DNA from: Malus domestica | Taxonomy: Eukaryota > Streptophyta > Magnoliopsida > Rosales > Rosaceae | Direction: 5' to 3' | DNA: 64,000 nucleotides | NCBI RefSeq assembly: GCF_042453785.1 | Contig: NC_091668.1 | Location: 12,172,001-12,236,000, forward strand | Part shown: positions 1 through 10,267 of the stretch, piece by piece | Layout of the letters: every line of letters starts with the position of its first letter | Numbering within the stretch: the first letter of the stretch is position 1 | Translations under genes and position numbers: made by a program | The notes under the pieces: model-generated | Databases searched by the model: none | Seen by the model: the letters and a program-made list of their open reading frames with translations, nothing else | What the model was told of the DNA's origin: nothing

Positions 1-1703
1 ATTTCTTGTTAATTTTGAGTCATGTTATATTTGGGTGTTGTATACATGATTTCTGGATTACTTGGAAATATTTTGAGTTTTGTTATTTGATTTGGAAGTG
101 TACTGTTATGTAAGTTGCAGAAAATTTGTTTCTTTGCAGAGAAAACTCAAGTTTCTAGTGGTCTTATTTTGCTCTTAATTCATAGGTCTTTATGTGTTCC
201 TTTGGAGAAAACTTTTATTGCGTTGAAAATACATATGTCCATGATTGTAACCCAATTGTTTTCACTCAGTTCCGTTGAGTTTTGGTTGATCAAAACCTTA
301 TTTAAATTTGGGTCGCGAGCTGCCAAACAGCAGCAGAAAACTGGATTTCCAGTTTCAAGACTCCAATTTTCTTTTAGCATAACTTCCAATTTAGAGCTCC
401 GTTTTCTACAAACTTTATATGTTTTTAAAGTACATAACACGAACTTCAAAACCCATGTAATATTACACGATTTGGTTTAGTTTTGAATGTTAAAAAATGA
501 GTCTAAACTTGTTTCAATAGTGCTGTTTTTTCTGCAGATTTTGTGAAGATGCAAAGTTCTGTTTTTAGCACACCTAATTTCTTTTCCAGATTCCTTTCTA
601 GTTCTCTTTACTTGATTTGAGTGACATTATCTGAGTTATAAGATTCCAGAATTTATGTACTTTTGTTAGATAATATCAATTTTGTGGTTGAACACTTAGT
701 TTGGTTTCTAATATGTGTTACTTGTGTTTATATTTTTGGTTGTATATTTGTGTTCCGATTAGGTTCTTCAGAGGAACAAAATTAATCGAATTCAAGGTAG
801 GGGGTTCTGGGAAACCTTCTATATATATATGAATTTAATTATTTCTTACTTAAGTACATATACAAGTTGATATACATGTTTCTATTGGATATTTGAGTAT
901 GATGAATGTTCGAAATGAAATTTGGGTCCATGATGTGGGAGTGAAGTGGGATTGTCGGAAAGAACTTCGGGAATCTAAGGTGGTGACTATTAGTTTTGTG
1001 TAGTTGAGCCAAACTCTTAGTAGGTACCAGGTCTCAGGTGAACCCACAGTGCACAGATTCTTTAAGGGTAATTCGGGACTGGAGACGAAGAGTTTAGGCA
1101 AGATGACTAACAAAAGGGGAGTTCGGGGATGTTTAGGGATGGGGGTTAATTCATATATTTAAACACTCGGGATCAAGTGGTATAGGTACGGAATGGGACG
1201 TACAAGGTCTGGGTGTTTAGTTATGTGGATTAACGGGTATAGTTAAGGCATTTGCATTGCATACTTACGCATCATTCTGCTTTTGGTTTTAATTCTGCTA
1301 TCTTACTTATACTTTATTACTTTAGTCATGAAGGTATATGTCCCTATTGAGCTTTTTAAGCTCACCCTAACGAAATTTTGCAGGTACAGAACCAGAAACC
1401 TAAAGGTCTACTTGCTGTCTGTTGTGTAATTATGTATAAGAAATAAAAAGATGAGCTTGTTGGCTTTTGCTCTCTTGTTTGAATAAAGAACTACTTTTGT
1501 GTGACCTTTGAGTAGTTCATAAGTTGTAATTTTGGCTGAAACTTTCAATAATGAATATGTTATTCAGTTAATTTTATTCCAAGCGAGTTATACATGCTTT
1601 TATTTCATGTCACATTCTTAATTATATTAGTTAAACTTATAATTAAGGTGTGATTCACGTTCTGAACCAAGGTTTATGTTAATCCTTGGGTTGGGGCGTG
1701 ACA
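1..1703. mobile_element. 3' part of a long LTR (Gypsy-like retrotransposon)
   Basis: No long coding frame is present. The stretch is AT-rich and ends at 1703 in GGGGCGTGACA, a typical end for the LTRs of plant Gypsy-type elements; an inner CTCACCC...CAGGT stretch (about 1361-1385) also recalls such LTRs. The other end lies outside the window, so length and target duplication cannot be checked. The end abuts a reversed fragment of a different LTR family, so this LTR apparently truncated it. Family assignment is an inference. Confidence 0.45.
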
Positions 1704-1704
1704 T

Positions 1705-1958
1705 AACATTAGAAAATATTGTGAGAGAATGATCTCTATTTATAAAAGAGAGTTTCTAGTTTCATTCTGACATTGACACGTGTCGTGTTGTGATTGGCTT
1801 TTAATGTTGACACGTGTCGCGCTATGATTGGCTTCTGATGTTGACACGTGTCGCGCTGTGATTGGCCTCCTGGTTGAAGGGAAACTCTTCTGGGTCCTTG
1901 ACGGTATAACGTTGACCGGTGCTCAGTAGTTTCGGATTTGTCAAGTATGGTACAAACA
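1705..1958 (-). repeat. Inverted, diverged 5' fragment of the LTR family found at 2189-2709
   Basis: Read on the minus strand, this matches roughly the first 270 bp of the LTR at 2189, including the start TGTTTGTACC, three CACGTGTC boxes, CCAAT boxes and a TATA-like stretch near 1740, with clear divergence. It faces the younger element head to head and stops abruptly at the neighbouring LTR end. It is a relic of an earlier insertion of the same family. The AT-rich stretch 1959-2183 between them shows no gene. Confidence 0.8.
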
Positions 1959-2183
1959 ACATTCATTGGTAACAGTTAAAAATATCGTCCGTAAACTATT
2001 ATTTCAATTATTGGAATGGTATAGAGACTTAAAAAATTAAAATACGGAAATATATGATGAATGTACCTATAACGGTGTTTAATTGTCAAAAAAAAAAATT
2101 ATGACAATTTTTTTTTTTAATTTTGAAGTTGTTAAAAAGCATGTAGACGGGTGAAAAAGAGGTAATGGTAAAAAAAAGATAAA

Positions 2184-2188
2184 GGGGT
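2184..2188. repeat. 5-bp target site duplication, left copy
   Basis: GGGGT here is repeated at 8426-8430, immediately after the right LTR. It marks the insertion of the 2189-8425 retrotransposon. Confidence 0.9.
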
Positions 2189-2709
2189 TGTTTGTACCAT
2201 ACTTGACCAATCCCGAAACTACCGAGCACCGACCAACGCTATACTGTCAAGGACCCAGAAGAGTTCCCCTCCGACCAGGAGGCCAATCACTACTCGACAC
2301 GTGTCAAGATTAGAAGCCAATCAGAGCGCAGCACGTGTCGACATCAAGAACCAATCATAACATGACACATGTCAATGTGACAAAGCTACAAGTTTTTCTA
2401 TAAATAGGGGTCATTCCCCCACAATATTGCCTAATGCCATTTTGTGTTAAATCATTCACAAGAACTCACTAAATTGAGAGCTTGATCCTTTGTACTTGTG
2501 TAAGCCCTTCACTACTAATAAGAACTCCTCTACTCCGTGGACGTAGCCAATCTGGGTGAACCACGTACATCCTGTGTTTGCTTCTCTGTCTCTATTCATT
2601 TACGTACTTATCCTCACTAGTGACTGAAGCAACCAAGCAACCAAGCGAAGGTCACAAAACCTGACACTTTCTGTTGTACCAAAGTCTTCGCTGATTTTGT
2701 GCATCAACA
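2189..2709 (+). repeat. Left LTR with promoter modules
   Basis: Begins TGTTTGTACC and ends GCATCAACA. It carries three CCAATCA boxes at 2283, 2317 and 2351 (period 34 bp), each followed by a CACGTGTC or CACATGTC box, then a TATA box CTATAAATAG around 2398-2407. Transcription would start near 2430-2440. Confidence 0.93.
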
Positions 2710-2730
2710 TTTGGCGCCGTCTGTGGGAAA
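2710..2730 (+). other. Primer-binding site of the retrotransposon
   Basis: TGGCGCCGTCTGTGGGAA starts three bases after the left LTR, the expected place for the tRNA primer site of a plant Gypsy element. The matching tRNA was not determined. Confidence 0.75.
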
Positions 2731-2816
2731 CGACACTTATTCCTACTCTCTTCAGCTGTGTCAAGCTGGTTTCTATCATTCGTACACTTTCTTTTGATCA
2801 GGCATCCCTCTCCAAC

Positions 2817-3836
2817 ATGGGAAGCGAAGGAAGCCACAGCACACAGAATGACACCCTCCTTGCACATAGTGCGAAACAACGAAAGAAGGAAGGAAAATGA
2901 GTTCTTCTTCAAGCTAAAGTCGATGAGTTGGAAGCTCAGAACAACAAGATAGCAATGAGGAATGAGGTCCTCCAGGAGCAATATGAGAAGCTCTTCGAGA
3001 CACTCCACGAAGCTAGGCAAGCTCAGACACGCGAGCTTGTTGCCCCCGTGGAAGTCAACCATCAACTGGGTGCCCTCCAACATGGAGGGTCACATGCATT
3101 CGACATAGATATCCCTGATAGGGAACAGATTACCCCTCGACTTGATAATCAACATGAGGCTTCTCTTAACCCAGTTGCTTCGACCCGAACCATGAGAAGT
3201 GGAGGGAGACACCTCTTTGCTGAAGGGGCAGAAGGATCGAAAGTCGTCTTTCGCGATTGTCGGGATTTCCTGAAGCAACGTCGAGAGAATTCCATCCATA
3301 TAAGCTCAAAGATTAATGACCCAAGGATTTCTGAGAGACTCGGTCCCCTGCCACGGCCCAAGCCGGCCACCAATTTGGGGAAGGGGCAACAAGTCCTAGA
3401 GAGACATGAGGGTACAGGGGACTCAGAGGTGTTCCGACAGACATACCCTGGAAGCCAGTACAGCGAGTCCAGGGAAAAATCACATGCCCTTGATCAAACC
3501 TTCCTAATTCCAAGAGGAGATGGAGATTTACGAAAGAAAGCTCCAGTGGCACATAACTCCGCTCAGGACCCCCTTGTCCTACAACTTCTTGAGGAAGTAA
3601 ACAAGTTGAAGGCTGAACGTCAGGCTGAAATACCTGACTGGAACCAACCCAGGCCTGGCCCTCTTACAAGGAGGATCCTCAACACCCCCCTTCAAGCAAA
3701 GACAAAGCAGAAGCTTGGCTTGCAACTTTATACTGGAAAAGAGGACCCGATTGAGCACCTTAACCTCTTTGAATCCACCATGGCATACCGATCTGAACAA
3801 GAGAAAATGGAGTTTCGAAGCTCACAACAAATCTGA
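2817..3836 (+). pseudogene. Broken gag of the retrotransposon
   Basis: ATG at 2817 opens a frame that meets a TGA at 2898-2900 and then continues in the same frame to a TGA at 3834-3836. Without the internal stop the product would be about 339 residues. The middle is charged and coiled-coil-like (about 2910-3060). The end resembles the start of the plant retrotransposon gag domain (a Tyr-Thr-Gly-Lys-Glu-Asp-Pro...His-Leu pattern near 3729-3768), but the frame then runs into the first 181-bp tandem unit and stops. The capsid domain is therefore truncated and nothing of pol follows. Probably not a functional capsid gene; a shorter protein from the ATG at 2928 cannot be excluded. Confidence 0.75.
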
Positions 3837-4505
3837 CGGGTTGACAGAAAAATAATAACCAGTCATTCATCATACCTGGATTTCTGGACTTATACTGCTC
3901 TGAGGGATCTCAAATTTGGATATGTTGTAGTTCACGAGCTGAGGAACAACTTCAATGAAGAAAGCATACCGATCTGAACAAGAGAAAATGGAGTTTCGAA
4001 GCTCACAACAAATCTGACGGGTTGACAGAAAAATAATAACCAGTCATTCATCATACCTGGATTTCTGGAGTCATACTGCTCCGAGGGATCTCAAATTTGG
4101 ATATGTTGTAGTTCACAAGCTGAGGAACAACTTCAATGAAGAAAGCATGCTGATCTGAGCAAGAGAAAATAGAGTTTCAAAGCTCACAACAAATCTGACG
4201 GGTTGACAGACAAATGATAAACAGTCACTCATCATACCTGGATTTCTGGAGTTATACTAATCCGAGGGACCTCAAATTTGGATATGTTTTAGTTCACAAG
4301 TTAGGGAACAACTTCGATGAAGAAAGTATGTTGATCTGAACAAGAGAAAATGGAGTTTCGAAGCTCACAACAAGTCTGACGGATTAACAGAACATTGATG
4401 AACAGTTACTCATCATACTTGAATTTCTGAAGTTGTACTACTCCGATGGATCTCAAATTTGGATATGTTGTAGTTCACAAGATAAGGAAAAACTTTCATG
4501 AAGAC
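3783..4505 (+). repeat. Tandem array, 181-bp unit, four copies
   Basis: Units start at 3783, 3964, 4145 and 4326, exactly 181 bp apart, each opening GCATACCGATCTGAAC or a close variant. The first two are nearly identical; the third and fourth are progressively diverged. The array begins inside the truncated gag end. Confidence 0.92.
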
Positions 4506-5118
4506 GACTTTGCAATCTGAGCTATAGAGAAAGGTGTTATCTTGCATCCACTCAGGCTGATTAGTGGAAACGAAAAGCAATTCCACCAAAGAAAAGATGA
4601 AAAAGAGAGAAAAGCTACTAATTGCACTTGATCTTGTCTAGTCAATAGCATGCAGCATCAAACACACAAAAGTTGGAAATATTTTTAGATAAAGCATATA
4701 CGAATGTGTGACATCGAAACAAGAATTCGTTACTTTGACAAATTAGTAACACGCGAGACACCTCATTCGGCAACTTTCTTCGCCTGAAGACTTGGGGGAC
4801 TCCCACCATATGCTACTGCACCTTGATACTCGGCAGTCTCACAACCACTCAGTGACTTGGATTTTTCAAGTCTCCAACCGAGAAGTTTTCCTCACTCGGG
4901 AAATTAAGGGAACACTACCTCAAACTACATGCTTCACTCACAAAGCTTCAACAATACAGGTTTCAACAAAAGCAAAAATTCAAAGAACTTTATGAAGAAG
5001 GCTTTGGTGTATTTAACACAATATGTTGAAATGAAGCAAAGCTTATTTATTAATATTTTCGATAAGCCACAAATATGTACATATACATGAGTCAAAATAA
5101 ACAAACAAAAGGGAGCCT
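4506..5118. other. Non-coding retrotransposon interior with a duplicated pre-LTR block
   Basis: No gene is seen. A purine tract CTTGGGGGACTCC lies near 4790-4803. Positions 4855-4920 resemble 7838-7904, the block just before the right LTR. An AATAAA on the minus strand at 5046-5051 would serve the antisense gene. Confidence 0.6.
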
Positions 5119-5799
5119 TCACAAAGGTTGCTTAGGGGAAGTCTCAGCAGTCGGTAGAGCCCCAGAAAGAGAAAGCACCGGAGGGTGGTTATCCGGAGCC
5201 TCAGTACTTGACAAAACCCCAGAAGGAGGAGGCATTGGAGGTTTATCATTTGAAGCTTCATTACCAGGTACAACCTTAGAGGACGAAGGCAATAAATGCC
5301 TTTGGAACAAACCCACAAACCGCTGATGATCAAGTAAAACCTTACCATCAGATTCCTTCATCTGGTCAAGCTTCCTCTTCATGTTTGTAGCATAGTCATG
5401 GGCGAGCCGGTGCAACTGCTTATTCTCATGCTTGAGCCCTCTAATCTCCTGTTTGAGACTCATCACTTCAGCAGCCAATGATTCAACTTGGCGGGTTCTA
5501 GCAAATAGGCGTTGGGCCATATTAGACACAGAACCTGCACACTGAACACTAAGAGCCAGAGAGTCCTTAACAGCCAACTCATCAGACCGTTTGGAAAGTA
5601 GTCTATTATCTTTGGGAGTGAGAAGGTTCCTGGCCACCACTGCAGCGGTCATATCATTCTTCATCACAGAATCCCCAACGGTAAGAGGACCAGTAGGGGA
5701 TATGAAGGATGGGCGCCATATGTTGTCTGGAGAAGGCGTGGCTGTCTCTTCTCCAAGGTTCAAGTCAAAGCGACGGTCGGAGGGTCCAGACATTTTCAA
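5119..5799 (-). CDS. Antisense ORF of the retrotransposon, 226 aa coiled-coil protein
   Basis: The frame is open for 226 codons opposite to the element's sense strand; a second Met lies at codon 3. The protein has a basic/acidic N-terminus, a predicted coiled coil over about residues 94-150 (Leu/Lys/Glu-rich, MSLKQEIRGLKHEN), and a Pro/Ser-rich tail of imperfect repeats (about 171-226). No enzyme motif is recognised. On the minus strand a TATA-like TTATAGAGG lies about 110 bp before the start, and AATAAA lies 68 bp after the stop. Additional antisense ORFs near the 3' LTR are known in Tat-lineage Gypsy elements, function unresolved. Intactness fits the youth of the insertion. It is not a shadow of a sense gene, since the sense strand here has no coherent frame. 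Confidence 0.6.
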   Translation of the reverse strand: MKMSGPSDRRFDLNLGEETATPSPDNIWRPSFISPTGPLTVGDSVMKNDMTAAVVARNLLTPKDNRLLSKRSDELAVKDSLALSVQCAGSVSNMAQRLFARTRQVESLAAEVMSLKQEIRGLKHENKQLHRLAHDYATNMKRKLDQMKESDGKVLLDHQRFVGLFQRHLLPSSSKVVPGNEASNDKPPMPPPSGVLSSTEAPDNHPPVLSLSGALPTAETSPKQPL

Positions 5800-7888
5800 A
5801 TGTGTTGAAGAAGGAAGAGGTCAGACAAATCAAGATCTTAGAAGTGCAAGAAATGAGCTTCTACTGGTAGAGATTCAAGTGTGCTGTGGAACTTAATGCC
5901 AGCCTCTATAAAAATCTGCACTCGACGGAGCTTCAGAAATCGAAGAGGCGTTTGCTTTCTCAAAAGCTGGGCTGCTCAGAGACCACGAGGGCCGATCTCA
6001 GAAATCGAAGAAGCACCTGCTTTTTCAGCCTCGTCAGCACCTGTCACATGCACACTCAGCTTTGCGGAAATTACGGGCAATCTGTCGAAGATTTCTGGTG
6101 AAGTAGAAAGCACGTGAATCTTACTGTTCAATCACCGCTCTCCATATGCACCATCAACTCCTCGGGTACCACATATAACTTTGTCAAAGATCTCTGACAA
6201 AGTTTAGGTACGAGAATTTCGAAGTTCCAGCTACCCTACTATTACCCATAAGGGTAAAGGAACAGCACCACTACTTGACAACTGGAAAGTCCCTATGTGT
6301 GTCGACCTCCGGGTTTTGCGGCAAGACAGGTTGGCAAGAACGTCCAACCTTTACTCACATTCGAGAAAAGACTCCCAACATAATTACTTTCTAAAAAACC
6401 GGAGTAGCACCGCTTTCCGAATCTCGAGAGTCAGATCCTCGACGGGATTGCTTGTTCGAAAACCGAAGAGGCACAACTCTCAGAACTTCGAGAGCCAGAT
6501 TTCCTTAGATAAAGCTTGTCTGTAATCTTCACACGTAACATCAGCTTTCCAGATACCACATACCACTTTTTCAAAGTGCTCTGACAAAATTAAAACACGT
6601 GAAGCTGGCAGCTCCCACTACATTGCTGTGACCAAGAAGGGTAAAGGAATAGCATTACTACTTGTTATTGGGAAATCCCTATATACATTGACCTCCCTCC
6701 TCAACGGACAGGCAAACCTGCAAAAATGCTCAACCCTTTCTCGCATTCGAAAAGGCACCCTCAACATAACCTCTCGAAATACTCAGCTTTATTTCCCCCT
6801 GATAATACCTCAGCAAATAAGCCATACCAAGAACAAGAGTATCTCATATCATCAGGGTCGAAAGCAAGAGTATCCTATATCATGCTTTCTCCCTATCTTT
6901 GTCTTTGTCCTTGTCCACACCTGCAGGACAAGGAGAAAGAGAGCAGTCAGTCGGAACCTGAAATCAAACCTCCAATTTGGAACTGACTGCCTGGAGCCTT
7001 TGCCTGGTTGCTTACTTAGCATTGCTCTCGAGTACTCATCCTCAACTGCTGTCAAGGTCACGAATTCCACCGGCAAATACCTCATGACAGTTGATCAGAT
7101 ATTGGCTCTTTACACTGAAGCTGCCAAGCGTGGATGAGTCACTATGAAGGAATGTTCTGAAGGACCATTTAAATGCAAAGGTTGCACACCACTTCTGCCA
7201 TGCAAAAGATTGAAGCAGAAGGTTCAACGGTGAGCTGAAACAGATCACTACAGCACGACACCTTTCCATACCACATTCATTATTCCGTCAACAGCAAAAG
7301 TATCCCATATCATCAAGGTCGAACGTACTCTAGATTTGATGGACTTGTTTTGACCCTCAAATTTTTGGGTCGGCCTTATACTCTGAAGGGCACAAGAAAA
7401 CCCTCCAGCACAGTTCAAGAATAAGCCTGTGGAAAGTTACTTCTTCAAAAGCAAAAGTATCTCATATCATCTCTTATCCATTTGCTTCTCCTTATCCTGG
7501 CAGTTGAATGAGAGACAAGGAGAATGAGAACAATCAACCGGAAGCCGAAGTCAAACCTCTGATCCTGGGTTGCTTACTTGGAAGTTTGACTGCTTACCTT
7601 GTCTGTCACCTCTTTCGGCAGATCTCCTAGCTCGGCGACTTGGGGGACTCCTACTATAGGGTTTGTATCACACTTGACTAAGCCCGAAACTACAACTAAG
7701 CTTCAAGTGAAATTGATACATTACCTTGTGCGTCAACATCAGCTAAATACACCATTCCCGGATGGAGGAAAGGTACTTCCAGAGAAGGGCAGATGAAGAT
7801 CAGACCACACTTCGGTACTTAGAAGTTTCGTGATTACTCAAGGGATTGGATCTTGCAAGTCCCCAACCGAGGAGTTTTCCTCACTCGG
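5800..7888. other. Non-coding 3' interior of the retrotransposon with diverged internal repeats
   Basis: Only short frames occur. Related blocks recur: AAGTATCTCATATCATC-like sequence near 6838, 7300 and 7450, followed at 6838 and 7450 by similar purine-rich stretches; and AGAAATCGAAGA at about 5936 and 6000. A PPT-like tract at 7638-7651 is followed at about 7659-7695 by a diverged copy of the LTR start. Confidence 0.6.
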
Positions 7889-7904
7889 GAACTTAGGGGA
7901 GCAC
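7889..7904 (+). other. Polypurine tract before the right LTR
   Basis: ACTTAGGGGAGCAC directly precedes the right LTR, the site expected to prime plus-strand DNA synthesis. Confidence 0.7.
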
Positions 7905-8425
7905 TGTTTGTACCATACTTGACCAATCCCGAAACTACCGAGCACCGACCAACGCTATACTGTCAAGGACCCAGAAGAGTTCCCCTCCGACCAGGAGGCC
8001 AATCACTACTCGACACGTGTCAAGATTAGAAGCCAATCAGAGCGCAGCACGTGTCGACATCAAGAACCAATCATAACATGACACATGTCAATGTGACAAA
8101 GCTACAAGTTTTTCTATAAATAGGGGTCATTCCCCCACAATATTGCCTAATGCCATTTTGTGTTAAATCATTCACAAGAACTCACTAAATTGAGAGCTTG
8201 ATCCTTTGTACTTGTGTAAGCCCTTCACTACTAATAAGAACTCCTCTACTCCGTGGACGTAGCCAATCTGGGTGAACCACGTACATCCTGTGTTTGCTTC
8301 TCTGTCTCTATTCATTTACGTACTTATCCTCACTAGTGACTGAAGCAACCAAGCAACCAAGCGAAGGTCACAAAACCTGACACTTTCTGTTGTACCAAAG
8401 TCTTCGCTGATTTTGTGCATCAACA
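7905..8425 (+). repeat. Right LTR
   Basis: 521 bp, apparently identical to the left LTR, and followed by GGGGT (8426-8430). It carries the same CCAAT/G-box modules and TATA box about 0.6 kb upstream of the NAGK start, and points toward that gene. Confidence 0.93.
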
Positions 8426-8430
8426 GGGGT

Positions 8431-8730
8431 TAAAAAGGATAAATGAGTAAATGAGTATTAAACGGTTACAGTTAAATGGTATGCGGTTATGGGTATGGTT
8501 AACCGTTTAAACAATTACCCAACGGGTAAACGGTTATACAAGCATGAACATAAACAGTTATGAGTAAATAATCGCGGTTACCCATCCATCGTAACCGTTT
8601 CCTATCCCAATAACTGAAGTAGATTCTCAAAGCAACTAAACTCGAATAAAATCGGTTCTCACGTGAGTTCAGTTTTCACTTCAGTCTCACTTTCACTATC
8701 GCGCTTCCACTGCCTCACTGAAAAGGAAAA
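8431..8730. promoter_or_regulatory. Upstream region of NAGK
   Basis: Positions 8431-8610 are rich in ACGGTTA/TAACCGTT motifs in both orientations, resembling termini of an old DNA transposon. A pyrimidine-rich leader (about 8665-8725) precedes the ATG. No convincing TATA box was found. Confidence 0.4.
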
Positions 8731-9720
8731 ATGTTGGCAGCTAAAACCCTAATAAACCCATCGCCATCACTCAAGCTCCCAAACAACCTCTCCCTCCGCC
8801 GCAAACCCCCATTTTCTCTCTCGATCCGCAACTCTCTCTCCCAATCCCCGTCGTCTCCTGATCCCACTCCAGGGCAACTCCGAGTCGACATCCTCGCCGA
8901 GTCTCTCCCCTTCATCCAGAAATTCCGAGGCAAGACCATCGTCGTCAAGTATGGCGGCGCCGCCATGAAATCCGAGTCCCTCCAGGCCTCCGTCGTCAAC
9001 GACCTCGTCCTCCTCTCCTGCGTCGGCCTCAGGCCTATCCTCGTCCACGGCGGCGGCCCCGAGATCAACCTCTTGCTCCGGCGCCTCGGCATCGAGGCGA
9101 CCTTCGTCGACGGCCTCCGAGTCACCGACGCCAAAACAATGGAGGTCGTATCGATGGTCCTTGTCGGGAAAGTCAACAAAAATCTGGTCTCCTTAATCGA
9201 CCGGGCCGGCGCCAAGGCAATCGGACTCTGCGGGATGGACGGGCGGCTTGTCACGGCCCGGCCCGTTCCGAACGCCGCCAAATTGGGATTTGTCGGGGAA
9301 GTTGCGCGGGTGGACCCCGCCGTGTTGCGGTCCAACGTCGAGGCAGGGTACATCCCGGTGATTGCGTCCGTGGCGGCGGACGAGACCGGGCAGCAGTATA
9401 ACATCAATGCGGACACGGTGGCGGGGGAGCTGGCGGCGGCGGTGGGGGCGGAGAAGCTGATCCTGCTGACCGACGTGGCGGGGATTCTGGAGGATCGAAA
9501 CGACGTGTCGAGTTTGGTAAAGGAGATTGATATCAATGGAGTGAAGAAGATGGTGGCGGAGGGGAAGATCGGCGGCGGAATGATTCCGAAGGTGAGTTGC
9601 TGCGTGAGGTCGCTGGCGCAGGGTGTGAAGACTGCTAGCATTGTTGATGGGAGAGTGCCCCATTCTCTGTTGCTTGAGATTTTGACTGATGAAGGGGCTG
9701 GAACTATGATTACTGGATGA
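8731..9720 (+). CDS. NAGK: N-acetylglutamate kinase, chloroplastic
   Basis: Catalyses ATP-dependent phosphorylation of N-acetyl-L-glutamate, the second step of arginine/ornithine synthesis, in plastids. One exon encodes 329 aa. Residues 1 to about 55 are Ser/Pro/Arg-rich and acid-poor, as in a transit peptide. The amino-acid kinase fold follows: VVKYGGAAM (71-79, Lys73), HGGGPEI (106-112), an Arg130 region for substrate binding, [10 protein letters not shown] (224-233), LLTDVAG (245-251), and KIGGGMIPK (279-287). Plant NAGK is known to be feedback-inhibited by arginine and relieved by plastid PII. The 5' half is GC-rich with C-ending codons, which opens long antisense shadow frames. Length is close to the known plant enzyme and no break is visible. 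Confidence 0.97.
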   Translation: MLAAKTLINPSPSLKLPNNLSLRRKPPFSLSIRNSLSQSPSSPDPTPGQLRVDILAESLPFIQKFRGKTIVVKYGGAAMKSESLQASVVNDLVLLSCVGLRPILVHGGGPEINLLLRRLGIEATFVDGLRVTDAKTMEVVSMVLVGKVNKNLVSLIDRAGAKAIGLCGMDGRLVTARPVPNAAKLGFVGEVARVDPAVLRSNVEAGYIPVIASVAADETGQQYNINADTVAGELAAAVGAEKLILLTDVAGILEDRNDVSSLVKEIDINGVKKMVAEGKIGGGMIPKVSCCVRSLAQGVKTASIVDGRVPHSLLLEILTDEGAGTMITG

Positions 9721-9784
9721 TTAAACGTTAATTAGTTGCTTAAGTACTGAATGATTAAATGTTAATTAGTTGCTTAAGTCCTGG
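9717..9784 (+). repeat. 34-bp tandem duplication over the NAGK stop codon
   Basis: TGATTAAACGTTAATTAG at 9718 recurs with one change at 9752. The first copy contains the NAGK stop codon, the second lies in the 3' UTR. The remaining spacer to 10267 has no gene; AATAAA near 9828 may be a polyadenylation signal. Confidence 0.8.
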
Positions 9785-10267
9785 TTCAAATCCTTCCCTT
9801 CCCCTTAGTGTAGCAACGTCGATTGTAATAAACAACGAGGTTCAACAATTATGAATTATCTGTTGCTCTAAGTCCATATCCTTTGATATTTGCATAACTG
9901 CTTAGAAATTCTCTGTGCATGATCGATATTGTACCGACAATGTGTCCAGAACATGTCAATGCGTTTTGTTATTGACATGTTAATCGATACAATACCGAGT
10001 CTTAAAAGAACCAACGTCTGTATATGAGGCGTCAAAGGTTGCGATGCTTTTCTGTGCTTTGGCTGCTCATTGTAAATTTTCTGCCTTGTTTGTGGATAGG
10101 GGTTGCTCAAACCTTCTTTGGTATTTGTTCTTGCCTATTTACTATCGGCTCTCTCCAGGGAATGACATATCGGGTGAAGCTTAGCTGTTAAGAGGTCTAA
10201 TTTCTCATTTACTTGGGTGACTATATTCATCTACTCTGTTAATTTTTTTTATGTTCGATTAATGTTT

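Larger units (their letters stand above)
2189..8425 (+). mobile_element. Complete non-autonomous LTR retrotransposon (Gypsy, probably Tat-like)
   Basis: This 6,237-bp element has two 521-bp LTRs (2189-2709, 7905-8425), each starting TG and ending CA, flanked by GGGGT. A primer-binding site follows the left LTR and a purine-rich tract precedes the right one. The interior contains only a broken gag, a 181-bp tandem array, an antisense gene and non-coding sequence. No protease, reverse transcriptase, RNase H or integrase frame was seen, so it would need help from another element. The LTRs look identical base for base, implying a recent insertion. Placement in the Tat lineage rests on the antisense ORF and tandem array, both described for that lineage. 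Confidence 0.93.

Noticed and set aside
115-480. 121-codon plus-strand frame at the window start
   Set aside because: Lies in LTR-like sequence, has no motif, and an antisense frame of similar quality overlaps it.
8715-9663. Long antisense frames (308, 156 and 93 codons) over NAGK
   Set aside because: They are shadows of the GC-rich NAGK coding sequence; their composition is repetitive Ser/Thr/Pro or His/Arg and no motif is recognisable.
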